From: Candidatus Delongbacteria bacterium
GTDB lineage: Bacteria > UBA4055
Length of the DNA stretch: 10,876 nucleotides
Direction of reading: 5' to 3'
Assembly: GCA_003477045.1 (NCBI GenBank)
Contig: DMTS01000122.1
Location: 840-11,715, forward strand
Shown here: positions 1 to 7,053 of the stretch, one piece after another
Numbering within the stretch: position 1 is the first letter of the stretch
How the letters are laid out: the number at the start of each line of letters is the position of its first letter
Program-made: the position numbers and the translations under genes
Notes under the pieces: model-generated
Database searches by the model: none
The model's input: only the letters and a program-made list of their open reading frames with translations
Told to the model about the DNA's origin: nothing

Positions 1-95
1 TAATTTTGTATTGTATGAAATCATTGTAAGATAGAATAATAAAAAGTTGAAAAAAGTGTTGCGGGTTTATAGAGGAATAGGTATTTTGGAAAGAA

Positions 96-103
96 AGAAG
101 GAG
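96..103 (+). promoter_or_regulatory. Ribosome binding site deciding the start of the DUF3606 gene
   Basis: AGAAGGAG lies six bases before the ATG at 110. The open frame also extends upstream to a TTG at 47, but that codon has no Shine-Dalgarno sequence and would add 21 residues outside the family's usual length. The ATG at 110 is therefore the better start. Confidence 0.75.
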
Positions 104-109
104 TTTGCT

Positions 110-286
110 ATGCCAGACGACAAAACAATCAGACAACCAGATGACGGAAAAAGGATTGACATCAATGATCCTTACGAAGTAAGAAGTTGGTGTGCTATTT
201 TCGGAGTTACTGAAGAAAAGCTAAAGCAAGCTGTGCGTGCTGTCGGTGATTCAGCCGGAGCAGTAAAAAAATATTTGGGAAAATGA
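110..286 (+). CDS. DUF3606 family small protein
   Basis: This 58-residue protein matches the DUF3606 pattern from memory. It begins with a charged, polar segment (MPDDKTIRQPDDGKRID), continues with the typical DPYEVRSWCAIFGV segment (residues 21-34), and ends in a predicted helix-turn-helix-like stretch and the characteristic KKYLGK tail. Members are short, soluble, widespread bacterial proteins with no established biochemical role. The ATG start has an AGAAGGAG site six bases upstream. The next gene starts 35 bases after the stop, on the same strand and also with a strong ribosome binding site, so co-transcription is likely. Base composition is moderate, unlike the very AT-rich genes from 790 onward. 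The family assignment is fairly secure; the function is unknown. Confidence 0.8.
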   Translation: MPDDKTIRQPDDGKRIDINDPYEVRSWCAIFGVTEEKLKQAVRAVGDSAGAVKKYLGK

Positions 287-321
287 TTAAATTAAAATGA
301 TATCTTAAAAAGGAGGGTGCT

Positions 322-705
322 ATGAGTATCAAAAATATTGAGATCAAAGGAATAAATGACGACAAAACTAAACCCGTTAGTTCAAAATCTAACATGTACG
401 AAGTTGTACTTGACTTGTCATCATCAGTCCCGAGCGAATGGGCAGAAATCTTTGATTCGAATTGGACTAGTCGTGTATATAATATAAAAAGAGGAGCTAC
501 TGTTTCTTACGACAAATTGACTATAGTATGTTGTTTGGATGAAGTAGAAGAACATCGTACAAATTTGAAAGAGGTTGTATCTTCAACGAATAGACAGTAT
601 AATGAAAGAATAATACAAAGAATGAAACAGAAAGATATCAGCGAAGCTGAAGAAAAGAAAAAGAAAGAAGAAGTTATGAATTTAAAGAAAACGATTAAAT
701 TTTAG
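322..705 (+). CDS. Hypothetical 127-residue protein with charged C-terminal helix
   Basis: I do not recognise a named family. The start is well supported: AGGAGG at 311-316 lies five bases before the ATG. Residues 25-75 look like a compact alpha/beta domain, with a hydrophobic strand (YEVVLDLS, 26-33), an aromatic segment (EWAEIFDSNW, 39-48) and a second strand with adjacent cysteines C70-C71. Residues 76-122 are predicted helical and rich in Glu and Lys, probably coiled coil. There is no signal peptide or membrane segment, so it is likely cytoplasmic. It follows the DUF3606 gene by 35 bases and probably shares its transcript. The 84 bases to the next gene hold no clear terminator. Being a real gene is likely; its function cannot be given. 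Confidence 0.75.
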   Translation: MSIKNIEIKGINDDKTKPVSSKSNMYEVVLDLSSSVPSEWAEIFDSNWTSRVYNIKRGATVSYDKLTIVCCLDEVEEHRTNLKEVVSSTNRQYNERIIQRMKQKDISEAEEKKKKEEVMNLKKTIKF

Positions 706-789
706 AGAGATTATTTGTATTTGGATTACTAATTTGCTCAGAGCTATTGCTTTCTTTGAAAATTAATTTTAGTCTTTAGGGTTGTAATT

Positions 790-2448
790 TTGGATGAACT
801 AAAAATACATAAAATTTATTTTCGTGATATAAGAAAATACTCCTACAGGGTTGGTGATAAAATTGATCTTATTTTAGCGGACCATGAACCTGGTATTTAC
901 GAGTTATACCTGAGAAGAGATTTCCGTAAAGAGAAAATTTTTAGGTTAAATATTGAAGAAAATAATAAGGTTATCGAGAATGGGACTGTTGAAATTACTG
1001 ATAATAATATTGACATTCCTGTGACAGTAGAAATAAAACAAATAGACATTGAGTACAATGACTACTACATTGTATCCAAAAAAATTGATGAAAAAGAATT
1101 AAATGATGTAGCGGATTATTATGCCAGAACAACGAGATTAATTGAAATTTATAATGTTATAAAGAATATTCATATTTCTGAAATTGATAAATCCGTTTTT
1201 TGTGTTGGTGACACAATTACGCTTAAAATGATTGATCATGAAATAGGGAAATATCAGTTATTCCTTAAAAGAAAAAAGAACAAAGATTTTGAAATACAAC
1301 TTGAGGATCCGTTTGAAATCAATGATAATAACAAAAGTCATTACGAAAAGAATGTTAGAATTCCACCAATAGAAGTTGAGTCTGATGATTATTTTATTTC
1401 ATCAAAGAGATTGTTTGGTAGTGGTTTTTCAGATTTATCATACGGCGAAACATCTAATACAATTGGTATATATAATTATAGTTATTTGAGATCTGTTGTA
1501 ATAGGTATTTTCTCTGGAATTCTCACTTATATTTTAATTTTCTTTAATAAGGATTACTTTCTGACTGAATTTTTGGAGAACTCTTCTTTTCAAGAATATA
1601 TTAAAGATGTTTTTGATAGTGTGCTAATGGGATTATCATTTGGAATAATATCTATATTATTTGCATTTTTAGCGCCATATTTAAATAGTAAGAAGTTAAT
1701 TGATTTTGGAGTTAATATTGAGCATAAATCATTAAGTTATATAATTTTATTTATTGTACTTGGATGTTATTTTTATGCGTTCTCATATCGGGGGATTGTA
1801 ATTCCATTTATCATAATATTTTGTATAATTATTTTTTTCTCGGCGTTTTTTCTTTTGTTAATATACAGATTAAGAAATAAAAGAAAACTAAATTACATTT
1901 TTGAAATAATCTATGGCCCATTTTTATTGTTGATATTAATATTTCTTTCATTGAATTTTGCTCTTTACAATATCTTTAAATTCGATAGTAATTCAAAAAT
2001 CGGATTCACGAACGTTGATGATTTCAAGGATATAACTAAATATATTTGTATTTCAAAAGAATTATCAAAAGGAAAAAGGAAAGATATCGTATATTTTTAC
2101 AGTCTTGCTTTAGTTGAATTAGAAAATGCCGAAATCAATTTTAATGAATATAATACTGAACAAATTAAAGTAAATAAGAAACAAATTCATGGGGAAACCG
2201 TATTTGATAATGATAATGAAATAATAGAAATTAAATGCTTTTTAACGGGTTTTATAAAATTTAATGGCTATATAGAAGTTGATTTTACAAAAATAGCTGA
2301 TTTTGAAACATATTGTCATTTTAAAGAATTAATTGATAAAGAAAAGGATAAAACTTCAAAGGTTATAACAAACATTGACTCTTTTTATTTGCCTTTAAGG
2401 GATAATAAATATATAAGTATTTCTAAGATATCGGAGGAGAACAAGTGA
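790..2448 (+). CDS. Membrane protein with two tandem beta-rich domains and five predicted TM helices
   Basis: Not recognised as a known family. The 552 residues divide into three parts. Residues 4-121 and 124-228 are a tandem duplication: YRVGDKIDLILADHEPG aligns with FCVGDTITLKMIDHEIG, and the copies end in IEIYN and IGIYN. They look like small beta-sandwich (Ig/IPT-like) domains. Five hydrophobic helices follow at about 233-252, 275-298, 315-332, 336-358 and 371-396. The RLRNKRK loop after helix 4 should be cytoplasmic. That puts the beta repeats in the cytoplasm, consistent with no signal peptide, and the last 155 residues in the periplasm. The TTG start has no clear Shine-Dalgarno, but no better in-frame start precedes the first repeat. 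The gene is strongly AT-rich and overlaps the next gene by four bases, so the two are probably translationally coupled. Confidence 0.8.
   Translation: MDELKIHKIYFRDIRKYSYRVGDKIDLILADHEPGIYELYLRRDFRKEKIFRLNIEENNKVIENGTVEITDNNIDIPVTVEIKQIDIEYNDYYIVSKKIDEKELNDVADYYARTTRLIEIYNVIKNIHISEIDKSVFCVGDTITLKMIDHEIGKYQLFLKRKKNKDFEIQLEDPFEINDNNKSHYEKNVRIPPIEVESDDYFISSKRLFGSGFSDLSYGETSNTIGIYNYSYLRSVVIGIFSGILTYILIFFNKDYFLTEFLENSSFQEYIKDVFDSVLMGLSFGIISILFAFLAPYLNSKKLIDFGVNIEHKSLSYIILFIVLGCYFYAFSYRGIVIPFIIIFCIIIFFSAFFLLLIYRLRNKRKLNYIFEIIYGPFLLLILIFLSLNFALYNIFKFDSNSKIGFTNVDDFKDITKYICISKELSKGKRKDIVYFYSLALVELENAEINFNEYNTEQIKVNKKQIHGETVFDNDNEIIEIKCFLTGFIKFNGYIEVDFTKIADFETYCHFKELIDKEKDKTSKVITNIDSFYLPLRDNKYISISKISEENK
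799..1473 (+). repeat. Tandem protein-domain duplication (coding)
   Basis: Residues 4-121 and 124-228 of the membrane protein align along their length at the amino-acid level. Anchors are VGDKIDL/VGDTITL (residues 21 and 139, offset 118), DHEPGIYELYLRR/DHEIGKYQLFLKR, DYYIVSKK/DYFISSKR and the closing EIYN/GIYN. The DNA copies have diverged well beyond simple repeats, so this is an old duplication under protein-level constraint rather than a recent DNA repeat. Confidence 0.8.
2433..2439 (+). promoter_or_regulatory. Ribosome binding site inside the upstream gene
   Basis: GGAGGAG sits in the last codons of the membrane-protein gene, five bases before the GTG at 2445. The start and stop codons overlap as GTGA. 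This supports the GTG start and points to translational coupling. Confidence 0.7.
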
Positions 2449-3635
2449 GAATCTTATTCGTTTTGTTTTTTTTGTTGAATATCATTTTTCCAATCTATGC
2501 TCAGGAAAATGACTGTTCTGATCTGAAGTTTGAAACAGGAAATGAAGTATATTTCTTGGTTGAAGACATGTCTTTATGTGGAGATTTAACAATAATAGAC
2601 GGGTTAGGGATAAACAAAAATTATACAGCACAAAATATAAAAACAAATCGCTTTACGAAATTTCAAGAAAGCGAATTGTTAGAACATGAGAAATCGCTCC
2701 TGATTCCTTTAAAAGAAGAGTATAATTGTCATGCATACGTTTTCGAACTAGGTCAAATAAAATCAAAACCAATAAAGACTACATTATTCGAGAGGTTATA
2801 TTGGAGTAATAAAATTTATGATAAAGATTGTATCGGAGTTAAAATAGGAGATTTCTTAAATTATTATAAATTCAATGATGACGAAACAAAAAAAATGCAA
2901 GTGAATTTTATTAGAAAAAAGACATACTTTGATTTTATACATACGATAAGTGCTATCGAACAAATTGATTTATGTCAGAACATAGTAAAGAATTTGATCA
3001 ATAAAGATTCATTAGTGTCAATTATCAAAGATAAATATCAAATAAACGAAGAAGGTTGTGTCGAAAAAGTTGTTGACAACTTAATTGAATTTCTAATTCA
3101 ATTCAAAGTTGAATTAGATAAACTTATTGTAATCAGGAATGAAAAAAAACATCTTGAAATAAATATGCATCCAGAAGATAATTCACAAAAAGTTCTATTT
3201 GATGAGTTAACAAAAGAATATGATACTCAAGCACAAAATATAAAAAGTAGCTTTTTTAATGATAGTGCAAGAGTGGAGATTCATAATATAAGCGGGAGGA
3301 AATCATCTAAAATTGCTAATGAATACTTGAGTGATTTGTATAATTTAGATTATGAAAAAATACGAATTTTATTTGATATTATTTGTGAATTTGAGGATAG
3401 TGAATCAAACCCAGATAACTCTATTTTAATAAAACTAAAATTAGACCAATATTTTTTAGGGGATTATATGGAAGGAATCCCTTCGAATAGGGATTATAGA
3501 GATAGGACAAAGAAAGTTTTTGAGATAAGAATGTGGGTTCTTCCAAATTTAAATCAATTCCGAATTATGGATATTTTAGCACCTGAAGTATTTCCATTAA
3601 ATCAGCCTTGTTATCGTGCAACAAGAATATGGTAA
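2445..3635 (+). CDS. Secreted hypothetical protein with eight cysteines
   Basis: A 396-residue protein with a clear Sec signal peptide: MR, then a hydrophobic core (ILFVLFFLLNIIF), then a probable signal peptidase I site after IYA at residue 19. The mature part has eight cysteines (C24, C45, C95, C129, C177, C205, C314, C389), an even number that fits disulfides in the periplasm or outside the cell. There is no lipobox, so a lipoprotein is unlikely. Residues 160-240 look mainly helical and the C-terminal third is mixed. No enzyme motif or known domain is recognised. The GTG start overlaps the preceding stop as GTGA and has a strong ribosome binding site. The gene is as AT-rich as its two neighbours. 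It probably works with the membrane protein upstream and the barrel downstream, an inference from gene order only. Confidence 0.78.
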   Translation: MRILFVLFFLLNIIFPIYAQENDCSDLKFETGNEVYFLVEDMSLCGDLTIIDGLGINKNYTAQNIKTNRFTKFQESELLEHEKSLLIPLKEEYNCHAYVFELGQIKSKPIKTTLFERLYWSNKIYDKDCIGVKIGDFLNYYKFNDDETKKMQVNFIRKKTYFDFIHTISAIEQIDLCQNIVKNLINKDSLVSIIKDKYQINEEGCVEKVVDNLIEFLIQFKVELDKLIVIRNEKKHLEINMHPEDNSQKVLFDELTKEYDTQAQNIKSSFFNDSARVEIHNISGRKSSKIANEYLSDLYNLDYEKIRILFDIICEFEDSESNPDNSILIKLKLDQYFLGDYMEGIPSNRDYRDRTKKVFEIRMWVLPNLNQFRIMDILAPEVFPLNQPCYRATRIW

Positions 3636-3672
3636 TGGTCGCGATTAAATTTTATTTAATGAACTGAATAAA

Positions 3673-5508
3673 TTGAATAATTTTAAATTTTCATATTATA
3701 TTATTGTTTCTATCTTGTTCTGTATTTTTGTATTAAAATCTCAAGACAATTATTCTACAAGTCAAGGATATGTGGAAAAGACGATTAAAAATAATTACAA
3801 ATTAGTGAATGTCACTAATGATACATTAATATTTGTAAGTAATATTCTAATAAGGAGTAAATTCTTTCCAAAAGAAATTGTTAGAATTCCATCATCAGCT
3901 AAGATTATTCATTACACTGCAATAAGAGATTCTATTGTAAAAAATAAAGATTATTTAGCTGCTATAAATCCGAATATTTTTCATACCTTAGTATATATGG
4001 AGAATTATTCAATTAAGGATACAATATTGATAGAAGTAGACTCAATATCTGTAAAAAAGTTCGAAAATGATATTATCAGCTTTTCAAAAGACCAAAGATA
4101 TTTGCCAAAAGATTTTAATCAAATAATTCCGGATATTTTCAATACTTTACATAAAGGAGAGAATTTTAAACTAGGTGAGATTGATGACAAAATAATTTCT
4201 TTAAATGAGAAAATTGATTCATTGATCAATTTAAATTATAATTCTAAAGGAACGAATGAATACCAATATTTAAAACATTTAACTAATCAAAATGTTATTT
4301 CAGAAATTCATTCCGAGTATCTCAATAACATTTTATTGAAGCTGCCTGTTATGAATGTTTCAAACGGATTAAGCATTACTGCGGGCTTAGGATATTCTTA
4401 CAATTATAAAAAAAAGAAAAATGATGTAACTATTGATGAGCTCTCAACCCGTACGAGTATCGTGGGTATTAACGATTCATGGTATGAAAGGCTTGAAACT
4501 AATTCAAGACAAATCTTAACAGAAACCACTTATCAGAAGCATAAACCTACGGGATATATTGGATTAAATTATGATCTTAAGGGTTGGTCTTTCGGAATCG
4601 GCTATTCATCTACACCACAAACAAGAGTAGTTGAAACAGGAGAGTATTCGATAGATACAATAATTGAGCGTGAAATAGAGAGTAATAATATAATAAATGA
4701 ATATTCAAGTAAGGAGCTTTTAAGAGCAGATAATACGATATATAATTATAGCAGTGGAATGGCGCATTTCCAATTGGGTTATGGGGGATGGGGTATCGGC
4801 TTTAATATCAGAAATCCTTATGAAGATAATCCTTTTGATAATTTCGATGATGCAGTTTACGGATTAGAAGGATCTTTCAGGTTGAATTTAATGGGAGAAG
4901 GAATTATTGATGATCCAAAGCTGGATCTTAAACAAATTAGCTTCAATAGAAAACTTGCAGTTTATTTCAATTATCACGATTACACAGATACATCTCCATT
5001 TAATGTTGGAATTAAATATACAAGGTTTCTTAATAAGTATTTCAATGGTTACATACTTGCATCTGCTAAGACAATTGATAAATTAGAGGATATGAAATAC
5101 ACAGGAAGAGATTATCAAATGCCAACTTCAGATGATTACACTTATTATGTTGATAGCTATGAAATAAAAAATAATCTCGAAATAAAATCAAAAATCTGCT
5201 TTGGGGGTGAGATTCCTATTGTAGCTTTCAATGGTATATTTGAATTCAAACCTGGGTTTAATCTGGGATTAATTTATAATAAAAGTAATTATGAAAAATT
5301 AACAATATTCAAACATTACTCAGAGGAAAAGAACTTACTATATCAAGAAGATAAAAAAAATCTCTACATGTTCCATTATAAGCGAATTGATTTGGGGACA
5401 ACTCTAGATATTTCAGTTAATTTTAATATCTGGTCGATAGATGGAGGATTCTTTACTGGCTTAGGAGAGACCCCAAACTACATATTCGGGTTAGGATTGA
5501 AGTTTTAA
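3673..5508 (+). CDS. Predicted outer-membrane beta-barrel protein
   Basis: A 611-residue protein. Residues 1-23 form a signal peptide (FSYYIIVSILFCIFVLKS, probable cleavage before Q24). Residues 30-225 are a periplasmic-type region with a short possible coiled coil near 168-190. From about 230 to the end, alternating polar/hydrophobic strands of barrel type recur, such as LSITAGLGYSY, GYIGLNYDL, WSFGIGYS and FNLGLIYN. The chain ends in IFGLGLKF with a terminal Phe, as in the C-terminal beta-signal recognised by the BAM machinery. The TTG start has no Shine-Dalgarno; an ATG at 3659 is followed at once by a stop. The gene lies 37 bases after the secreted-protein gene and shares its AT-rich composition. 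The specific family, ligand and pore function are unknown. A surface-exposed or secretion-related role is possible but unproven. Confidence 0.75.
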   Translation: MNNFKFSYYIIVSILFCIFVLKSQDNYSTSQGYVEKTIKNNYKLVNVTNDTLIFVSNILIRSKFFPKEIVRIPSSAKIIHYTAIRDSIVKNKDYLAAINPNIFHTLVYMENYSIKDTILIEVDSISVKKFENDIISFSKDQRYLPKDFNQIIPDIFNTLHKGENFKLGEIDDKIISLNEKIDSLINLNYNSKGTNEYQYLKHLTNQNVISEIHSEYLNNILLKLPVMNVSNGLSITAGLGYSYNYKKKKNDVTIDELSTRTSIVGINDSWYERLETNSRQILTETTYQKHKPTGYIGLNYDLKGWSFGIGYSSTPQTRVVETGEYSIDTIIEREIESNNIINEYSSKELLRADNTIYNYSSGMAHFQLGYGGWGIGFNIRNPYEDNPFDNFDDAVYGLEGSFRLNLMGEGIIDDPKLDLKQISFNRKLAVYFNYHDYTDTSPFNVGIKYTRFLNKYFNGYILASAKTIDKLEDMKYTGRDYQMPTSDDYTYYVDSYEIKNNLEIKSKICFGGEIPIVAFNGIFEFKPGFNLGLIYNKSNYEKLTIFKHYSEEKNLLYQEDKKNLYMFHYKRIDLGTTLDISVNFNIWSIDGGFFTGLGETPNYIFGLGLKF

Positions 5509-5565
5509 TTTTAAAAGTCAGCTAGTTCTTTATTCAAAAAATAATTATTCTAATCAACATAATAG

Positions 5566-5670
5566 GACTCACCCATAAAAGCGTATTATGATCTGTGCGG
5601 ACGGTACATTGTAAGCGGTAGACACAATGATGATTGCGATCCTAACAGTGCGTATGGTGTTCCTCAGTAA
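5566..5670 (+). pseudogene. Possible 3' remnant of a broken gene
   Basis: Reading from 5566 gives a frame with no start codon that ends at TAA 5668-5670. Its translation includes YYDLCGRYIVSGRHND and then DCDPNSAYGVPQ. Varied residues, GC-rich codons and a clean stop make it look protein-like and unlike the AT-rich flank. It could be the tail of a host gene cut by insertion of the AT-rich block. It is only about 34 codons long, so chance cannot be excluded. I do not recognise the parent family. Confidence 0.3.
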
Positions 5671-5710
5671 GTGTTTAAAAAAATGACGGTTATTTATTGC
5701 TATTTATCTG

Positions 5711-5739
5711 TTGGATTTATCGGAATTGTTTTGTATTTT
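5711..5739 (+). promoter_or_regulatory. Weak promoter candidate for the PIN toxin-antitoxin operon
   Basis: TTGGAT (5711-5716), a 17-base spacer and TATTTT (5734-5739) lie about 40 bases before the antitoxin-like gene. Spacing is right for a sigma-70 type promoter but both boxes are poor matches, and such matches are common in AT-rich DNA. Confidence 0.2.
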
Positions 5740-5777
5740 TAGGTAAATGTTGAAAATGATTAATTCATGGATGATTT

Positions 5778-6563
5778 ATGGATAAATTGGGCGAAATAGA
5801 GATAAGGGTCAAAGGGAGTAACGGCAGGATCGAATTGTCTCCGGATACCTACGATATTAAAGATATTTCTGAGATGCTGCAGAGTATAGAGGATATTCTT
5901 TTTCCAAAAAGCTCAAGGTCGAGGCCGCTTATTACATACAATATTGAAGAAGGTTCTGTCCGGAATATTTTCAAGACTTCTCTTCAGGTCGTTATCGGAT
6001 TTAGCGCACTTTTGGGCAGGATTCAGGAAACTCAGTCTGTTGATTTTCTTGAAACGAAGACGGCCAAAGCTTTCGAGCAGTTCCAAAATGCGGCGTATAA
6101 AAAAGGATTTGATTTCGAGATCAGGACTTCTCTAACTCAGGATAAAGATTATGAGCTGAAGATCTCTCCGGAGACGAGTTTTATCAGAAGCCAGTCTGAG
6201 TGGGCGGAGGCTGAATTTTATTTATACGGTAAACTTATTGATGCAGGCGGTAAGAATAAGGCCAATGTCCACCTTGATACTGAAGATTATGGCACGCTTA
6301 TTATAAATGCCGATAAAGAATTTCTTAAAGGTCAGGAAGAAAATATTTTGTATAAGAATTACGGGATCAGAGCCAAAGGGATGCAAAATCTGGCAACCGG
6401 AGAGCTTGATAAAAACAGTTTGGAACTCATTTCAATCATTGATTACAGTCCGAAATATGACGAAAATTACCTTTCAAAGCTGATCAATAAAGCTAAAGAT
6501 ACATGGAAAGGAATAGACGAAGATAAATGGCTCAAAGAATTGAGAGGCGGCTATGAGTCATAG
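5778..6563 (+). CDS. Long antitoxin-like partner of the PIN ribonuclease
   Basis: A 261-residue soluble protein with no signal peptide. Its last residues (DEDKWLKELRGGYES, 247-261) resemble the C-terminal tails of VapB-type antitoxins, which fill the active site of their PIN toxins. Its stop overlaps the PIN gene by 11 bases, the usual antitoxin-first order. Residues 1-80 are alpha/beta with a helix at about 27-42 and an NIEEGSVRNIF segment (55-65). Residues 140-230 form a second mixed domain containing GKLIDAGGKNKANVHL. No ribbon-helix-helix, AbrB or Phd DNA-binding domain is evident, and it is about three times longer than ordinary VapB or Phd proteins. The ATG at 5778 has only a weak GGAT site upstream. 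From memory, similar proteins occur beside PIN genes elsewhere, but the family is uncharacterised. The role as antitoxin is inferred from tail and position. Confidence 0.6.
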   Translation: MDKLGEIEIRVKGSNGRIELSPDTYDIKDISEMLQSIEDILFPKSSRSRPLITYNIEEGSVRNIFKTSLQVVIGFSALLGRIQETQSVDFLETKTAKAFEQFQNAAYKKGFDFEIRTSLTQDKDYELKISPETSFIRSQSEWAEAEFYLYGKLIDAGGKNKANVHLDTEDYGTLIINADKEFLKGQEENILYKNYGIRAKGMQNLATGELDKNSLELISIIDYSPKYDENYLSKLINKAKDTWKGIDEDKWLKELRGGYES

Positions 6564-7035
6564 CGTCCTGCTTGATACCAATTTTCTGATAAAACTACTC
6601 AAACCTGAAAGCGACCTACACGAAAATGCTAAAGGATATTTTAAATATTTCCTTGATAAAGATATAGCCATGAAAGTTTCAACAATCTCTATAGCTGAAT
6701 ACTGTGTAAGAGGGAAAATAGACGAACTGCCTTTGAGGAATCTTCAGATAATACCGTTCAACATAGATCACGCGACCAAAGCGGGAGAATTTGCGAACAT
6801 AGTTTTTAAATCCGTAAAAGAAAAAGAAATAAAATTCGATCAGAGAGCGATCATACCCAATGATACTAAGATATTCGCTCAGGCTGATCTCGATCCCTCA
6901 GTGATTCAGTTCGTCACTTCAGACAAGTCATGTAAACGGATTTACGATATCATAAAAGATAAATCTATAATCAGATTTGAAATAATAGACATACATACGA
7001 CATTCGATTCAACTTTCGGTATTCTTGGGTTATAA
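6553..7035 (+). CDS. PIN-domain ribonuclease (VapC-like toxin)
   Basis: The 160-residue protein opens with the PIN signature LLDTNFLIKLL, giving D8. The other expected acidic residues are E49 in ISIAEY, D104 in IPNDTKIFAQA and D124 in VTSDKS, in the canonical order, so the metal-binding site appears intact. Such proteins are Mg2+/Mn2+-dependent endoribonucleases that cut tRNA, rRNA or mRNA and are held inactive by a cognate antitoxin. It is slightly longer than a typical VapC (about 130 residues), with an insertion around 85-100. GAGAGG at 6542-6547 supports the start, five bases before the ATG, and the ATG lies within the end of the preceding gene, so translation is probably coupled. The RNA target cannot be read from the sequence. 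Confidence 0.85.
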   Translation: MSHSVLLDTNFLIKLLKPESDLHENAKGYFKYFLDKDIAMKVSTISIAEYCVRGKIDELPLRNLQIIPFNIDHATKAGEFANIVFKSVKEKEIKFDQRAIIPNDTKIFAQADLDPSVIQFVTSDKSCKRIYDIIKDKSIIRFEIIDIHTTFDSTFGILGL

Positions 7036-7038
7036 AGC

Positions 7039-7051
7039 TCGGAGTTTCCGA
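7039..7051 (+). promoter_or_regulatory. Small hairpin enclosing the ribosome binding site of the 55-residue gene
   Basis: TCGGA, a GTT loop and TCCGA form a five-base-pair stem directly after the PIN stop codon. The GGAG at 7041-7044, the only plausible Shine-Dalgarno for the ATG at 7054, lies within the stem and loop. No T-run follows, so it is not a terminator. It could lower translation unless opened by ribosomes leaving the PIN gene. Confidence 0.35.
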
Positions 7052-7053
7052 AG

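Larger units (their letters stand above)
5509..5777 (+). other. Intergenic stretch at the right edge of the AT-rich block
   Basis: The first 50 or so bases keep the very AT-rich character of the preceding genes. From about 5566 the composition becomes more balanced, resembling the genes to the right. No rho-independent terminator follows the barrel gene. The stretch holds the short fragment described separately and a weak promoter candidate before the antitoxin-like gene. A 19-residue hydrophobic open frame (5683-5742) lacks a ribosome binding site and is not called. I saw no flanking direct repeats or inverted ends. Confidence 0.5.

Noticed and set aside
1..46. Possible promoter before the DUF3606 gene (TTGTAT at 11-16 and TAGAAT at 32-37)
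   Set aside because: The spacer is 15 bases and the upstream context is cut by the window edge, so support is too thin.
47..109. Upstream TTG start extending the DUF3606 protein by 21 residues
   Set aside because: No ribosome binding site at 47, family members begin near the MPDD segment, and the ATG at 110 has a strong AGAAGGAG.
207..395. Reverse-strand open frame of 62 codons
   Set aside because: It overlaps two supported forward genes and its product shows no family features.
736..744. GCTC-A-GAGC palindrome between the 127-residue gene and the membrane-protein gene
   Set aside because: A one-base loop cannot form a hairpin and no T-run follows directly, so it is not called a terminator.
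785..792. TAATTTTG, a match to the Bacteroidota -7 promoter box
   Set aside because: It overlaps the TTG start codon and the nearest upstream TTTG is 26 bases away, outside the usual spacing. One match in AT-rich DNA is weak.
5683..5742. 19-residue hydrophobic open frame, possible tiny membrane toxin
   Set aside because: No ribosome binding site, no antisense RNA promoter seen, and such frames arise by chance in AT-rich DNA.
5944..6135. Forward 63-codon frame inside the antitoxin-like gene
   Set aside because: A shadow in another frame of a clearly coding gene; its Arg/Leu/Ser-rich product looks non-biological.
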